From Bacteroidota bacterium (GTDB taxonomy: Bacteria > Bacteroidota > Bacteroidia > Chitinophagales > BACL12), in NCBI GenBank assembly GCA_016706255.1, contig JADJJZ010000006.1, positions 1,054,001 to 1,118,000 of the forward strand: DNA of 64,000 nucleotides, given 5' to 3'. A model generated the notes under the pieces. The model searched no databases. It saw only the letters and a list, made by a program, of their open reading frames with translations, and was not told the origin of the DNA. Below are positions 53,429 to 63,175 of this stretch, piece by piece (the first letter of the stretch is position 1; every line of letters begins with the position of its first letter). A program made the translations under genes and the position numbers.

Positions 53429-55627
53429 TTACGGAGCGGCGGTAGCATTCATTAATTTCGAAAATTCGGAATTAATTTTTCTGCCATCCGGTGCAAAATC
53501 GCCGGCCATTTCCTGCATAAAAAACACATTATCTGTTTTCATATCGCCCGTAAATGCATAATAATAAGAATCATGCAGCGGTGTGGCCACATCGGCAATG
53601 GCAAAAGGTAAGTAGGGTATAAATACAATTCCCATCAGTATTTTAGTCCCAACTTTTTCATTTTCGGTAACTGTTGAATACATGCCAATTCGCATGATAT
53701 TGCTGATGCCATAATTATCGGAAATGGCTGCTACTTCTGCAGCAGATGAACTGATAAGTGGCACCGACATGTCGAGATGAATTAATTTTTCATCCAACCA
53801 TTGGTTGATTACGGTCAGTTTGTTAAATTTATCTACTTCAGTGGAATCGAGATCATAATAACTTAAATCCATTACAGTGATAGCATTGTCTTCTGCCTGT
53901 TCTTTTATTTCACTCCTGTAATCTGCTTTTGTCTGGTCCATTTCATATAAGTCGTAATGGAGATAACTTTTATTATTTGTGTAAGAATGTAAAGGGTCAA
54001 GTAATACGATATTATTTAAACCAAGATTGCGTAGGCGTACACCTTTTTTACCGGTGTTGTAGCTGAAATTAGTATCAACCATTAGCGGCGCATCAAATAA
54101 ATCGGCAAAAATATTCTGGTCTTGCACATTAAAAAATGCATATCGCCAATAGTCTGCTTTAGCGGCATTTGTGCTGGCTGCCGGAAGTTTCTTCATGATT
54201 GATTCCTGACCGTTTCCTATTTCAAAACTTTCTGCACCTTCCTCAGTGTTGATTGTTTTTTTACGAACACTTTTTTGTGCAGAGAAAAAATCAGCTGCAG
54301 TTGTTGCATTGGTATTTTGCAATTCAAATGCGAGGTGATTACATATTTTTTTCAGTTCAACGTTATTAGTGTCCTGCTGAAGGGCGTCCCAAGAAAATTT
54401 TAATGCCAGTACATTAAAATCTTTGGTTTTCATTTTTGAAAATAGGTAATAAATCTGTTGCGACTCACCCTGCACTTTTGAATATGGTTCTATTGATTCA
54501 GGACTTTCATTTCGGTTTTTATACATGCTCATGCCATATAAGCTTTTTGCTTTTATGGTATTTAAATAAGTATTTGTACCATGTTCAGATTCCAGTAAAA
54601 AGGCTTGATATAATGCGTCAGGATAATCTGCATTTTGGAGGAATAAAATACAACCTTCATATCGGCACATTTGCTGAATACGGCGAAATGTATTTTCATC
54701 ATGTATAAATAAACTTTTAACGATGGTGTCATTTTCTGTCAGTTTACTTAAAATACGGGCTCTTCTGCTTGTAACATCGGGGTGACTACTCGTTGGATCG
54801 TTTTCATCATCTGCTTTAATGGCTTTAATAGAATCTCTGAAATTAGTTTCAGGAATATGATAAAGCGAATCATTAAAATACGTTTTTGGAAAACTAATTT
54901 CCTGATAGGGGAGATAAGAGTATAATAAAATATCATATAACCCATCAATTGCAGCGTCATCATAATTGGTATTTTTGAAAAACTGCAAACCCTGGTCATC
55001 AGCTGCATATTCCTGTTCTTTAGAATATTTAAACTGTGCAATTGCTCTTTGGGTTTCTGTTAAATGAATGTGGTCACTACTGTAGGTGCGATAGAATATT
55101 TGCTCTTCAACTTTCTCTAAGGCATGTTGGCTATAATAATGGCTGAATTCATGGCATAAAACAAAAGCGAGTTGCGCTTCATTTTGAATTTTTGCCAAAA
55201 GTCCTGTGGTAACTAAAATTACACCATTATCTGCAGCAAAGGCATTTACATCATTCGACAATAGCGTGTAAATTCGAATATTACCTTTTAAGTCCGGATT
55301 GTGTTTTAAAATTTCATCTTTTACCTGATTCAGGTAATTTGTTACGGAATCACCGAATATAACATATCCACTATGCAATACTTTGTCCATAAACATGACA
55401 GATGAACTAAAGAAATTTCTTTTGCCAATTGCTTCGGCATAATCCTCAACATCTTTGGTATAATCTTCCAAAAAATAGGTTTGGCTGGGGGTTCTGGTAA
55501 AATCGGCAGGAATTGCACCTGCGGATTGCAGTGGGGTAAAATTGTAAACAGGAACAGTTTGTGCTGCAAGCAATCCTGTTAAACAAACCAGAATGATGAG
55601 GAGTTTTATTTTAAAAATATTTGCCAT
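53429..55627 (-). CDS. M48-type secreted metalloprotease-like protein, copy 1
   Basis: A 732-residue exported protein (signal MANIFKIKLLIILVCLTGLLAAQ). The zinc site is HEFSH at 159-163 in AFVLCHEFSHYYSQHALE, with the third-ligand motif ExxAD (EYAAD, 206-210), the pattern of M48 peptidases. The region before it, NDVNAFAADNGVILVTTGLLAKIQNEAQLA, is also typical. After about 290 residues comes a long region with repeated Tyr/Leu helices (ALYQAFLLESEHGTNTYLNTI) and a C-terminal domain (NNIVLLDPLHSYTNNKSYLHY to VGTKILMGIVFIPYLPFAIAD) without a known name. It is the last gene of a four-gene operon whose third-from-end member is a related copy. Confidence 0.85.
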   Translation of the reverse strand: MANIFKIKLLIILVCLTGLLAAQTVPVYNFTPLQSAGAIPADFTRTPSQTYFLEDYTKDVEDYAEAIGKRNFFSSSVMFMDKVLHSGYVIFGDSVTNYLNQVKDEILKHNPDLKGNIRIYTLLSNDVNAFAADNGVILVTTGLLAKIQNEAQLAFVLCHEFSHYYSQHALEKVEEQIFYRTYSSDHIHLTETQRAIAQFKYSKEQEYAADDQGLQFFKNTNYDDAAIDGLYDILLYSYLPYQEISFPKTYFNDSLYHIPETNFRDSIKAIKADDENDPTSSHPDVTSRRARILSKLTENDTIVKSLFIHDENTFRRIQQMCRYEGCILFLQNADYPDALYQAFLLESEHGTNTYLNTIKAKSLYGMSMYKNRNESPESIEPYSKVQGESQQIYYLFSKMKTKDFNVLALKFSWDALQQDTNNVELKKICNHLAFELQNTNATTAADFFSAQKSVRKKTINTEEGAESFEIGNGQESIMKKLPAASTNAAKADYWRYAFFNVQDQNIFADLFDAPLMVDTNFSYNTGKKGVRLRNLGLNNIVLLDPLHSYTNNKSYLHYDLYEMDQTKADYRSEIKEQAEDNAITVMDLSYYDLDSTEVDKFNKLTVINQWLDEKLIHLDMSVPLISSSAAEVAAISDNYGISNIMRIGMYSTVTENEKVGTKILMGIVFIPYLPFAIADVATPLHDSYYYAFTGDMKTDNVFFMQEMAGDFAPDGRKINSEFSKLMNATAAP

Positions 55628-55656
55628 TTCTAAAATGTATATTTTTTTGACTATTG

Positions 55657-56502
55657 TTAAAAAACAAAATAACCCAAGCCGATATTTATGGTAAAACCTA
55701 CGCCACCATAGGAGCGGACACGTATATCTTCCGCATATTCAGCGTAGCCGATTCCACCGTTTTTATCAGCTTCATACATCGCGTTAAAATAGGAACTTAA
55801 AGCCAGTGTTCCTTGCACCGACATGCTCACGATTAGTTTATCGAACCATACAGTTTCCTGCCCGTAAGCATATTTTAAATACATTTGTTTTACCTCAGTT
55901 TCTATGCCAACTTCTTCTACAGTTTCTTTCAGCAGCACAATATCGCCATAATTATACATGTATGAAAAGTCGTTTACATTTTCAGAATAAACACCATAAT
56001 CGGTAACCACATAATCGCCGGTTTCCAATCGTCCTTTACCGGTAATTAATTCTAACTGATGAAAACGACCAATAGGTGCTATTGTTCCTCTGCTTGAATA
56101 ACGATAAAACTTGAAATAAAATCCCCAATAATTATTTTTTATTTTTCCGTCCCCAAAATATGCATTGTACACCGGGTCGTAATCGTTATACACCGGCTCA
56201 CCAAAAACAGCCATGATTGGGGTTTTTAATGAATTAAATTTATAATTGACTCCGGCAACTGTTTTTTTAGATAAAACATATTCCAACCCCACACAAGTGG
56301 TGAGGTGAACACCTAAATTCGGGAAATCTAATAAGTCGAGATGTTGGTCAGTATTGTAATTGATTTTGTATAAAGCCGGCGTCATATCCATTTCAGCATT
56401 TACACTAAAACGTTTTCCGGCATAACCGGGAACCTGAGCCTTAACGGACTGAATACCAATAACTGCAAACAGATATATGATTAAATACGAGGTTTTGTTC
56501 AT
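55657..56502 (-). CDS. Putative outer-membrane beta-barrel protein, partner of the M48 genes
   Basis: A 281-residue exported protein with signal peptide (MNKTSYLIIYLFAVIGIQSVKAQ) and barrel-like strands (VHLTTCVGLEYVLSKKTVAGVNYKF, YWGFYFKFYRYSSRGTIAP, SYGGVGFTINIGLGYFVF). No family is recognised with certainty. Its ATG overlaps the stop of the upstream M48 gene (ATGA at 56499-56502), and the copy 1 protease begins 29 bp after its end. The operon therefore alternates barrel and protease genes; the second barrel (58744-59367) is shorter and only weakly similar by eye. Confidence 0.72.
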   Translation of the reverse strand: MNKTSYLIIYLFAVIGIQSVKAQVPGYAGKRFSVNAEMDMTPALYKINYNTDQHLDLLDFPNLGVHLTTCVGLEYVLSKKTVAGVNYKFNSLKTPIMAVFGEPVYNDYDPVYNAYFGDGKIKNNYWGFYFKFYRYSSRGTIAPIGRFHQLELITGKGRLETGDYVVTDYGVYSENVNDFSYMYNYGDIVLLKETVEEVGIETEVKQMYLKYAYGQETVWFDKLIVSMSVQGTLALSSYFNAMYEADKNGGIGYAEYAEDIRVRSYGGVGFTINIGLGYFVF

Positions 56503-58733
56503 TTCTTTTTCGATTTAATCTGCTGCAGAATAAAATAGATATTACTTTGTTTAACAGCATCTGAGTCGCGCAAGCGGTTGCTATTATAATATTGCATGAT
56601 AAATTTACCGGTTTCCGCATCGGCTACTAATGCAAAATAAAATGTAGCTCTGTCGGGTGTTACCAAATCATAAATTAAAAATGGCGCTAATGGTAAATAG
56701 ATACATAAAAATATTTTCGCACCTACATATGATTCCGGTTCTGTAAATGAAACAATACCCATCCAGGTAAAATTGGAAATATCATATTTTTGTGAAAGTG
56801 CCAAAAATTCATCGTTGGTTGATGTATTCATATAAACATCTTCATCCAAGTGACTGATTTTTTCATTTAACCATCTGTTTAATACGGATAAATCGTTAAA
56901 TGCATCCACATCATCGGCACCCATGGAATGGTAGTCCAGATATTTAACCTTTAAATTTAAATCGTCGGCATTTTCTTTCACTTTTACACGAAGTTCTTCT
57001 TTTGCCGTTTCGGCAGCCTGATATTGAACAGGATTGTCTGAACGTTCATCTACCCTAAAATAAACGGGATCAACCATTACAATTTCGTTCAAACCAAGAT
57101 GAAATTCATTTTCATCGTTGTCCGATTTCTTTTTTTTGCTCGTTTCTTCTTCCTCTTCTTCTTTTACAAAAAGCGCTGTAAAATTTTTATCGTCAAGAAA
57201 TTCAGGAAACGCATATTTCCAGTAAGGTGCTTTCTCCTTATCTTCTTTTGTTGCGGTTGGTGATTTTTCCTTTTTTATTTTATCGTACTTCGTAGTTTTG
57301 ATTGGCTCTGCTTCTTTGTTTTCGGTTGTGATTGAGGCAGTATCAACGGCAACTACTACTTCGGCTTTTAATTTTTCCACTTTTTTGGCATCAAAAAAAT
57401 CATCGGTATTCAATGAATTTTGATTTACCATTTCATAACCAAGCTGGGTACATATTTTATTGAGTAACACATTTTCCGGCGATGCCAAATGCACTTCCCA
57501 GGCATATTTCAATGCAAGTGTATTCAACTCTTTGGCATTCATGCGGTAAAAAATATGAAATACCTGTTGCGATTCTCCTTCAACCTTTTTGTAATAACGA
57601 TGCCAATCAGGTGTGGAGCCTGCATTTTTATACATCGATAAACCGTATAATGCCTGTGCAATTATTTCTTTTAGATAGATATTATCGGCATCATCTTGTT
57701 GTAATAAAAAAGCTTGATATAATGCATCTTCATAAGCAATATCGTACAAATACATTTCACATCCCTGGTAGCGACAAATTTTTTGTATGTAATTAAATTC
57801 TGCTTCGGTATTTATAAATGTTTGTCTGTCGGCATCATTAAATTTATCTATAACATTAATAATTGCAGATTTTCTTTTTTTAATATTCGGATGTGTACTT
57901 TCTTCATCATCATAATCCTCTTCAGCAGTTATTGATGCGAGTGTATCTAAAAAATAATTATCCGGCAAAACATATAAATCATCATTAAAATAATTTTTAG
58001 GGAAAGTAACTTCATCAAATGGTAAGTAGGAATATAACAGCACATCAAAAACGCCTTCAATTGCAGCAACACTATATTTTGTCTTTTTAAAATATTCCAT
58101 TCCTTTTACATCTGCTTCCGTTTCCAGGTCTTTGGAATATCTGAATTTTTCCAAGTCTACTTCATCATTATCCAAACTTGCATAAACACCGATTCCGCGA
58201 TCAATTTTCCGGTTTTCCACAAAATTGTCAATTGCGTGTTTTTCATAGTAGTGTACAAATTCATGGCATAAGATAAATGCTATCTGGGCCTCATTTTGAA
58301 CCTGTGCAATTAAACCCGTTGTTACCAGAATAATTCCGTTATCAGCAGTAAAGGCATTTACATCATTCGATAATAAGGTATATATCCGAATCTCATCTGC
58401 CAGTTGTGGATTACTGCTCAAAATTTCATCTTTTATTTTGTTGAGATAATTCGTTACAGGGTCGCCAAACACTACGCGGCCACTGTGTAACATCTCGTCA
58501 ATAATAAAATTCGACTCCAGTAAAAAATTCTGTTTATCCTGAATTTCTTTTTTATTACTGCCTTCTAATGTTGCAATATAATCAAAATATTTTTCTGATG
58601 ATAATCGTGTAAAATCTTCAGGTATTTTGCCGGCAGATTGCAGGGTTTTGAAATGTAAAAAATCAATGTCCTGAGCTGAAACCTGCGTTTGTAGTAATAC
58701 GCTTGTGATGATGAGGATTAAAAATATACGCAT
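56499..58733 (-). CDS. M48-type secreted metalloprotease-like protein, copy 2
   Basis: A 744-residue exported protein. ATG 58733 starts the signal MRIFLILIITSVLLQTQVSAQ; the frame extends 21 codons further but overlaps the preceding gene. Zinc site HEFVH (157-161) in AFILCHEFVHYYEKHA, ExxAD (ETEAD, 204-208). It shares with copy 1 blocks LQSAGKIPEDFTR/LQSAGAIPADFTR, YLNKIKDEILSSNPQL/YLNQVKDEILKHNPDL and RIYTLLSNDVNAF, so the two are clear paralogues. It has an extra Lys/Glu-rich insertion (about 465-510 and 540-560). The C-terminal domain is as in copy 1. Function unknown; may process or remodel surface proteins. Confidence 0.85.
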   Translation of the reverse strand: MRIFLILIITSVLLQTQVSAQDIDFLHFKTLQSAGKIPEDFTRLSSEKYFDYIATLEGSNKKEIQDKQNFLLESNFIIDEMLHSGRVVFGDPVTNYLNKIKDEILSSNPQLADEIRIYTLLSNDVNAFTADNGIILVTTGLIAQVQNEAQIAFILCHEFVHYYEKHAIDNFVENRKIDRGIGVYASLDNDEVDLEKFRYSKDLETEADVKGMEYFKKTKYSVAAIEGVFDVLLYSYLPFDEVTFPKNYFNDDLYVLPDNYFLDTLASITAEEDYDDEESTHPNIKKRKSAIINVIDKFNDADRQTFINTEAEFNYIQKICRYQGCEMYLYDIAYEDALYQAFLLQQDDADNIYLKEIIAQALYGLSMYKNAGSTPDWHRYYKKVEGESQQVFHIFYRMNAKELNTLALKYAWEVHLASPENVLLNKICTQLGYEMVNQNSLNTDDFFDAKKVEKLKAEVVVAVDTASITTENKEAEPIKTTKYDKIKKEKSPTATKEDKEKAPYWKYAFPEFLDDKNFTALFVKEEEEEETSKKKKSDNDENEFHLGLNEIVMVDPVYFRVDERSDNPVQYQAAETAKEELRVKVKENADDLNLKVKYLDYHSMGADDVDAFNDLSVLNRWLNEKISHLDEDVYMNTSTNDEFLALSQKYDISNFTWMGIVSFTEPESYVGAKIFLCIYLPLAPFLIYDLVTPDRATFYFALVADAETGKFIMQYYNSNRLRDSDAVKQSNIYFILQQIKSKKK

Positions 58734-58743
58734 AATTTTTGTG

Positions 58744-59367
58744 CTATTGTGTTTTTTGATTATTAAGTGCTTTGAGCCCGATTTTAATGCCCGCATGAAA
58801 AAGTGGAACGGTTTGAATGGATTCAGTTTGAGTGCCTAAAGAAAACATATCTGAATGATAATTATATCCATAACTGTTAACAGTTGTATTTTTAAAACGC
58901 ACCTGAATGCCGAAACCAACAAAACCGTTTATTTCAAAAACTTCTCTCGGTAAAATATTATATCCGATTTTCCACGACAAATTAACGGCTTGCATGCGCT
59001 CGGTAATATTAAACAACTTACCTTTTTCTGTTTCATCTTCAAAATCGAGACTGTCATAACCTAAAATGCGGTAACCCAATTCAATTTGATTATAATCGGT
59101 GCGCAACGGATTGGAACCTCGCGGAACAACCGATAACAGTGATGTTTTTATAAACGGCCCCGAGTAATAAAAAGTGCCACTCTTAAATATGTTTTCGTAA
59201 ATACTACTCGTTATGGAGTTTTCAATATTGGCAGTATACCCAAGATTAATATCAGCAGCCCATTCATCGGCAAAACGATATTGAACACCGGCATTATACT
59301 CTCCAATCAAAAAATTAAACGGAATGAGATAGATGAATAGTTTTTTATAAAGGAGCGCTTCTATCAT
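58744..59367 (-). CDS. Putative outer-membrane beta-barrel protein, first gene of the M48 operon
   Basis: A 207-residue protein with a hydrophobic start (MIEALLYKKLFIYLIPFNFLIGEY) and strand-like repeats (YNAGVQYRFADEWAADINLGY, TFYYSGPFIKTSLLSVVP, NQIELGYRILGYD, AVNLSWKIGYN, FEINGFVGFGIQVRFKN, FHAGIKIGLKAL). The N-terminus is short for a barrel plus signal; the true start could be elsewhere. A minus-strand -7 box (TAGATTTG, 59375-59382) lies 7 nt upstream of the start codon. It is 10 bp upstream of the copy 2 protease and should be cotranscribed with it. Confidence 0.65.
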   Translation of the reverse strand: MIEALLYKKLFIYLIPFNFLIGEYNAGVQYRFADEWAADINLGYTANIENSITSSIYENIFKSGTFYYSGPFIKTSLLSVVPRGSNPLRTDYNQIELGYRILGYDSLDFEDETEKGKLFNITERMQAVNLSWKIGYNILPREVFEINGFVGFGIQVRFKNTTVNSYGYNYHSDMFSLGTQTESIQTVPLFHAGIKIGLKALNNQKTQ

Positions 59368-59374
59368 TGGTGTA

Positions 59375-59382
59375 CAAATCTA
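59375..59382 (-). promoter_or_regulatory. -7 box of the M48/barrel operon
   Basis: On the minus strand TAGATTTG fits TAnnTTTG; its end is 7 nt from the start codon at 59367. No -33 TTG seen. The gap to lon (59368-59519) holds nothing else recognised. Confidence 0.4.
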
Positions 59383-59519
59383 TCAAATTGTCAGTAAAGT
59401 GACGAGTTTTGGCAGTTTTTATTGATATTGACAGTCATTTTTAGCGGGGGCATGACAATTGAGTGCTAATTTTACCACAGGCATAATACGTGTATGCCAT
59501 AACGTTACAAAAGGAAAAA

Positions 59520-61970
59520 ATGAGAGAATTTGGATTTGACGATAACTTTTTGTCCTCGATGATGGAGGAAGATGTTGAGTTTTTGCCGTTATTATCACTT
59601 GAGGAAGACGATGATCAGACTAAAATCGACTACCCGGAAGTAATTGCAGTGATGCCTTTGCGCAACACCGTGTTGTTTCCCGGAGTTGTTCTGCCCATAA
59701 CCGTAGGTCGCGAAAAATCTATAAAAGCTATTCAAACTGCTTTTAAGGGAAATAAACTGATTGGCGTTGTAGCGCAGCGCGATGGCAATATTGAAGATCC
59801 GGATACCAGTCAGCTGTATACCACCGGTGTAATTGCTAAAGTAATAAAGCAGATTAAAATGCCGGATGGCAGCACAACGGTGATTATTCAGGGTAAAAAA
59901 CGATTTGCCGTTAATAAATTTACTGCTGAAAATCCTTACCTGCAGGCAAGTGTTACCTTATTGGAAGACAATACCAAAGGCGACAAAAAGGAATTTAATG
60001 CCATTGTTTCAGCAATTAAAGATCTTGCATCTAATATTGTTAAAATTTCACCCAATATTCCACAGGAAGCGAATGTGGTATTGAAAAATATCAACAGTCC
60101 GGTTTTTTTAATGCATTTTGTTTCTTCGAATTTGCAAATTGATGTTGCCGACAAACAAAAATTACTGGAAACCGACGACCTTTATTTGCGTGCGCAGCAA
60201 GTGCTTAATTTTTTGAATAATGAGTTACAAATGCTGGAACTCAAAAATAAAATTCAAAATAAAGTGCGCACCGATTTGGATAAACAACAACGTGAATATT
60301 TTTTGAATCAGCAATTGCGTACTATTCAGGAAGAACTCGGTGGCAGTGGTCAGGATGAAGATATTAAACGCTACAAGTTAAGAGCAACAGAAAAAAAATG
60401 GTCGAAAACGGTACAGGATGTTTTCACGAAAGAAATTGAAAAACTGCAACGCCTTAATCCAAATGCTGCTGAATTTGGTGTAATTACCAATTACATCGAA
60501 ATGTTACTCGAATTACCATGGAATGAATATACCAAAGATAATTTCGATTTAAAACATGCAAAAACTGTTTTAGATGAGGATCATTTTGGTTTAGATAAAA
60601 TTAAAGACCGCTTAATAGAATACCTTGCTGTATTAAAATTAAAAGGTGATTTAAAATCGCCGATTTTATGTCTGGTTGGCCCTCCGGGTGTTGGTAAAAC
60701 TTCCCTCGGACAGTCCATTGCACGGGCTTTAGAGCGAAAATACGTGCGCATGAGTTTGGGTGGATTACATGATGAAAGTGAAATTCGCGGTCACCGTAAA
60801 ACATATATTGGTGCAATGCCGGGACGTGTTGTGCAATCGATAAAACGTGTGAAATCATCGAACCCTGTTTTTATTTTAGATGAAATAGATAAAGTTGGTA
60901 CCGATTTTCGCGGCGATCCTTCAAGTGCATTACTCGAAGTACTCGACCCGGAACAAAATGGTACTTTTTACGATAATTATTTAGAACTGGAATACGATTT
61001 ATCGAAAGTATTATTTATTGCAACGGCAAATAATATTAATACCATACAACCTGCTTTACGCGACAGGATGGAAATTATTTATTTGAGTGGATATTCCACT
61101 GAAGAAAAAGTAGAAATCGGAAAACGCCATCTTGTTCCAAAACAAAAAAAGGAACATGGATTAAAATTGCGTGATGTAACATTAAATGACCCAATTTTAA
61201 CACAGATCATCGAAAATTATACACGCGAAAGTGGCGTGCGTGATTTCGACCGCCAAATTGCATCCGTTATGCGCCGTATTGCAAAATATGTTGCTACAAA
61301 CGAAAAATACAACAAGACATTAAAAGCTTCAGAAATAGAATCCGTTTTAGGACCTGCCAAATTTGATAAAGAAAGTATTTTTAATACCCAAGTTCCGGGT
61401 GTTGTTGTTGGACTTGCGTGGACGCCTGTTGGTGGAGATATTTTATTTATTGAAACTTCATTAAGCAAAGGCAAAGGCACATTACAATTAACAGGTAATT
61501 TGGGTGATGTAATGAAAGAATCTGCTTCAACAGCACTTACTTTCTTAAAATCGCATGCTGATTTACTGGATTTGTCGCCGGATATTTTTGAACAAACTGC
61601 CATTCACGTGCATGTGCCCGAAGGAGCCATTCCTAAAGATGGTCCAAGTGCCGGTATCACGATGTTAACCAGTCTGGCTTCAGCTTTCACCGGCCGAAAA
61701 GTGAAATCGTATCTGGCAATGACCGGTGAGATTACGCTACGCGGGAAGGTATTACCTGTTGGCGGCATCAAAGAAAAAGTGCTTGCTGCTAAACGGTCAG
61801 GGGTTAAGGACATTATTATGTGTATCAAAAACAAAAAGGATGTTGCTGAAATCAACCCTTTATTTATAAAAGGTATTCGCTTCCATTATGTTGAAGATAT
61901 GATGGATGTGCTCAAACTGGCGCTTGAAAAACCGGTAGCAGTTAAAAAAGCTGCAAAATCGGCTAAATAA
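59520..61970 (+). CDS. lon: Endopeptidase La (ATP-dependent Lon protease)
   Basis: An 816-residue AAA+ protease. ATG 59520 is preferred over GTG 59490: it follows an AAGGA-like stretch and is the family-typical MREFGFDDNF. Domains: N-terminal substrate domain (about 40-240: EVIAVMPLRNTVLFPGVVLPITVGREKS), coiled-coil linker, AAA+ with Walker A GPPGVGKT (387-394) and Walker B FILDEIDKVG, and the C-terminal serine-lysine peptidase (Ser710 in GPSAG, Lys753 in GGIKEK). It degrades misfolded and short-lived cytoplasmic proteins. A terminator follows and porQ begins 75 bp downstream. Confidence 0.97.
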   Translation: MREFGFDDNFLSSMMEEDVEFLPLLSLEEDDDQTKIDYPEVIAVMPLRNTVLFPGVVLPITVGREKSIKAIQTAFKGNKLIGVVAQRDGNIEDPDTSQLYTTGVIAKVIKQIKMPDGSTTVIIQGKKRFAVNKFTAENPYLQASVTLLEDNTKGDKKEFNAIVSAIKDLASNIVKISPNIPQEANVVLKNINSPVFLMHFVSSNLQIDVADKQKLLETDDLYLRAQQVLNFLNNELQMLELKNKIQNKVRTDLDKQQREYFLNQQLRTIQEELGGSGQDEDIKRYKLRATEKKWSKTVQDVFTKEIEKLQRLNPNAAEFGVITNYIEMLLELPWNEYTKDNFDLKHAKTVLDEDHFGLDKIKDRLIEYLAVLKLKGDLKSPILCLVGPPGVGKTSLGQSIARALERKYVRMSLGGLHDESEIRGHRKTYIGAMPGRVVQSIKRVKSSNPVFILDEIDKVGTDFRGDPSSALLEVLDPEQNGTFYDNYLELEYDLSKVLFIATANNINTIQPALRDRMEIIYLSGYSTEEKVEIGKRHLVPKQKKEHGLKLRDVTLNDPILTQIIENYTRESGVRDFDRQIASVMRRIAKYVATNEKYNKTLKASEIESVLGPAKFDKESIFNTQVPGVVVGLAWTPVGGDILFIETSLSKGKGTLQLTGNLGDVMKESASTALTFLKSHADLLDLSPDIFEQTAIHVHVPEGAIPKDGPSAGITMLTSLASAFTGRKVKSYLAMTGEITLRGKVLPVGGIKEKVLAAKRSGVKDIIMCIKNKKDVAEINPLFIKGIRFHYVEDMMDVLKLALEKPVAVKKAAKSAK

Positions 61971-62000
61971 GCCTGTTTTGATTAATTTGAATTATTTTCG

Positions 62001-62027
62001 TCCCGCAAAATTTTTTGCGGGATTTTT
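62001..62027 (+). terminator. Intrinsic terminator of lon
   Basis: TCCCGCAAAA (62001-62010) pairs with 62013-62022, loop TT, followed by a T-run, 30 bp after the lon stop codon. Confidence 0.9.
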
Positions 62028-62045
62028 CGTTAAGGAACCAACCTG

Positions 62046-63086
62046 ATGCTGATGCGCTTTTTTTATTTTGTGTTGTTAACCTGCTCCTTATCCAATGTTT
62101 TCGGGCAGTTCGGAGGAAGTTATACTTATGCTTATCTCAATTTACCACCTTCGGCGCGTATCAGTGGCTTAAGCGGCCTAAACATTACCACTTTCGATCA
62201 GGATGTGAATTTCGGCTTCCAGAATCCGGCTTTGTTAAATGCTAAAATGGACGGACAATTGAGTGCGAGCCAGGCATTTTTGCCTTCAGGAATCAGTAAC
62301 TCTTATGCTTCCTTCGGAAAACACCTTGATAAATGGAATGCGACACTGGGTGGAGGCATATTGTATCGCTCTTACGGCGTTTTTGCACTTACTGATGTAA
62401 ATGGCGACAGAATTGGCAGTTTTAAAGCGAAAGAATATGCTGCTAATTTGGGTATTGGTTACGGAACGGGAAAACTGCGTTACGGTGCCAATATGAAATT
62501 ATTATATAGTAACCTGGAATCATATAGTTCGTTTGGAATTGCTGCTGATTTAGGTGCAGTTTATATTGATACCAGCCATCTGCTCACCATGGGATTGGTA
62601 TTCCGCAATATTGGTACAGAAATAAAACCATTTGTAAATAGTAATTACGAAGAATTGCCCTTTGAAATTGATTTTGGTATTTCAAAACGGTTGCGACATT
62701 TACCGTTGCAATTAAGTTTTACCTTGCATGATTTACAAACATTTGATATTAGATACGACGATCCAAATGCAGCACAGGCAGTAAATATTTTTGGTGCTGA
62801 TTCTACTGCAGAAAATAAAAATTACACGGTTGATAAAATTGCACAACATCTCAATATTGCAGGTGAATTTTATTTTGGCAAAAGTGTAATGGCACGAATT
62901 GGTTACGACCATATGACCAGAAAAGAAATGTCGGTGGAAACACGTCGCGGACTTACCGGATTTTCGATGGGTTTCGGAATTAAAATCAACAAATACAGCA
63001 TCGACTACGGTCATGAATTTTATTCACTCGCCGGAGGTAGTCATCATATTACAATTGCCGCGAATCTCAATCAGTTTTTTAAGTAG
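62046..63086 (+). CDS. porQ: Type IX secretion system protein PorQ
   Basis: A 346-residue outer-membrane beta-barrel of the PorQ family, part of the T9SS attachment complex that works with the PorU sortase. Signal peptide: MLMRFFYFVLLTCSLSNVFG (a second ATG two codons on is equally possible). Family blocks: YLNLPPSARISGLSGLNITTFDQDVNFGFQNPALLNA, FGKHLDKWNATLGGGILYRSYG, GIAADLGAVYIDTSHLLTMGLVFRNIG, ARIGYDHMTRKEM and SMGFGIKINKYSIDYGHEFYSLAGGSHHITIAANL. Its neighbour cmk is the typical one in Bacteroidota. It fits the several T9SS cargo proteins in this window. Confidence 0.93.
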   Translation: MLMRFFYFVLLTCSLSNVFGQFGGSYTYAYLNLPPSARISGLSGLNITTFDQDVNFGFQNPALLNAKMDGQLSASQAFLPSGISNSYASFGKHLDKWNATLGGGILYRSYGVFALTDVNGDRIGSFKAKEYAANLGIGYGTGKLRYGANMKLLYSNLESYSSFGIAADLGAVYIDTSHLLTMGLVFRNIGTEIKPFVNSNYEELPFEIDFGISKRLRHLPLQLSFTLHDLQTFDIRYDDPNAAQAVNIFGADSTAENKNYTVDKIAQHLNIAGEFYFGKSVMARIGYDHMTRKEMSVETRRGLTGFSMGFGIKINKYSIDYGHEFYSLAGGSHHITIAANLNQFFK

Positions 63087-63175
63087 ACATTTTGTATTTG
63101 ATATAACATTCTATAATTTTTTTGGGTAGATGGTATTAGGAGTAATATTTACTTCAGAATGTTTAATTTAGCCCT

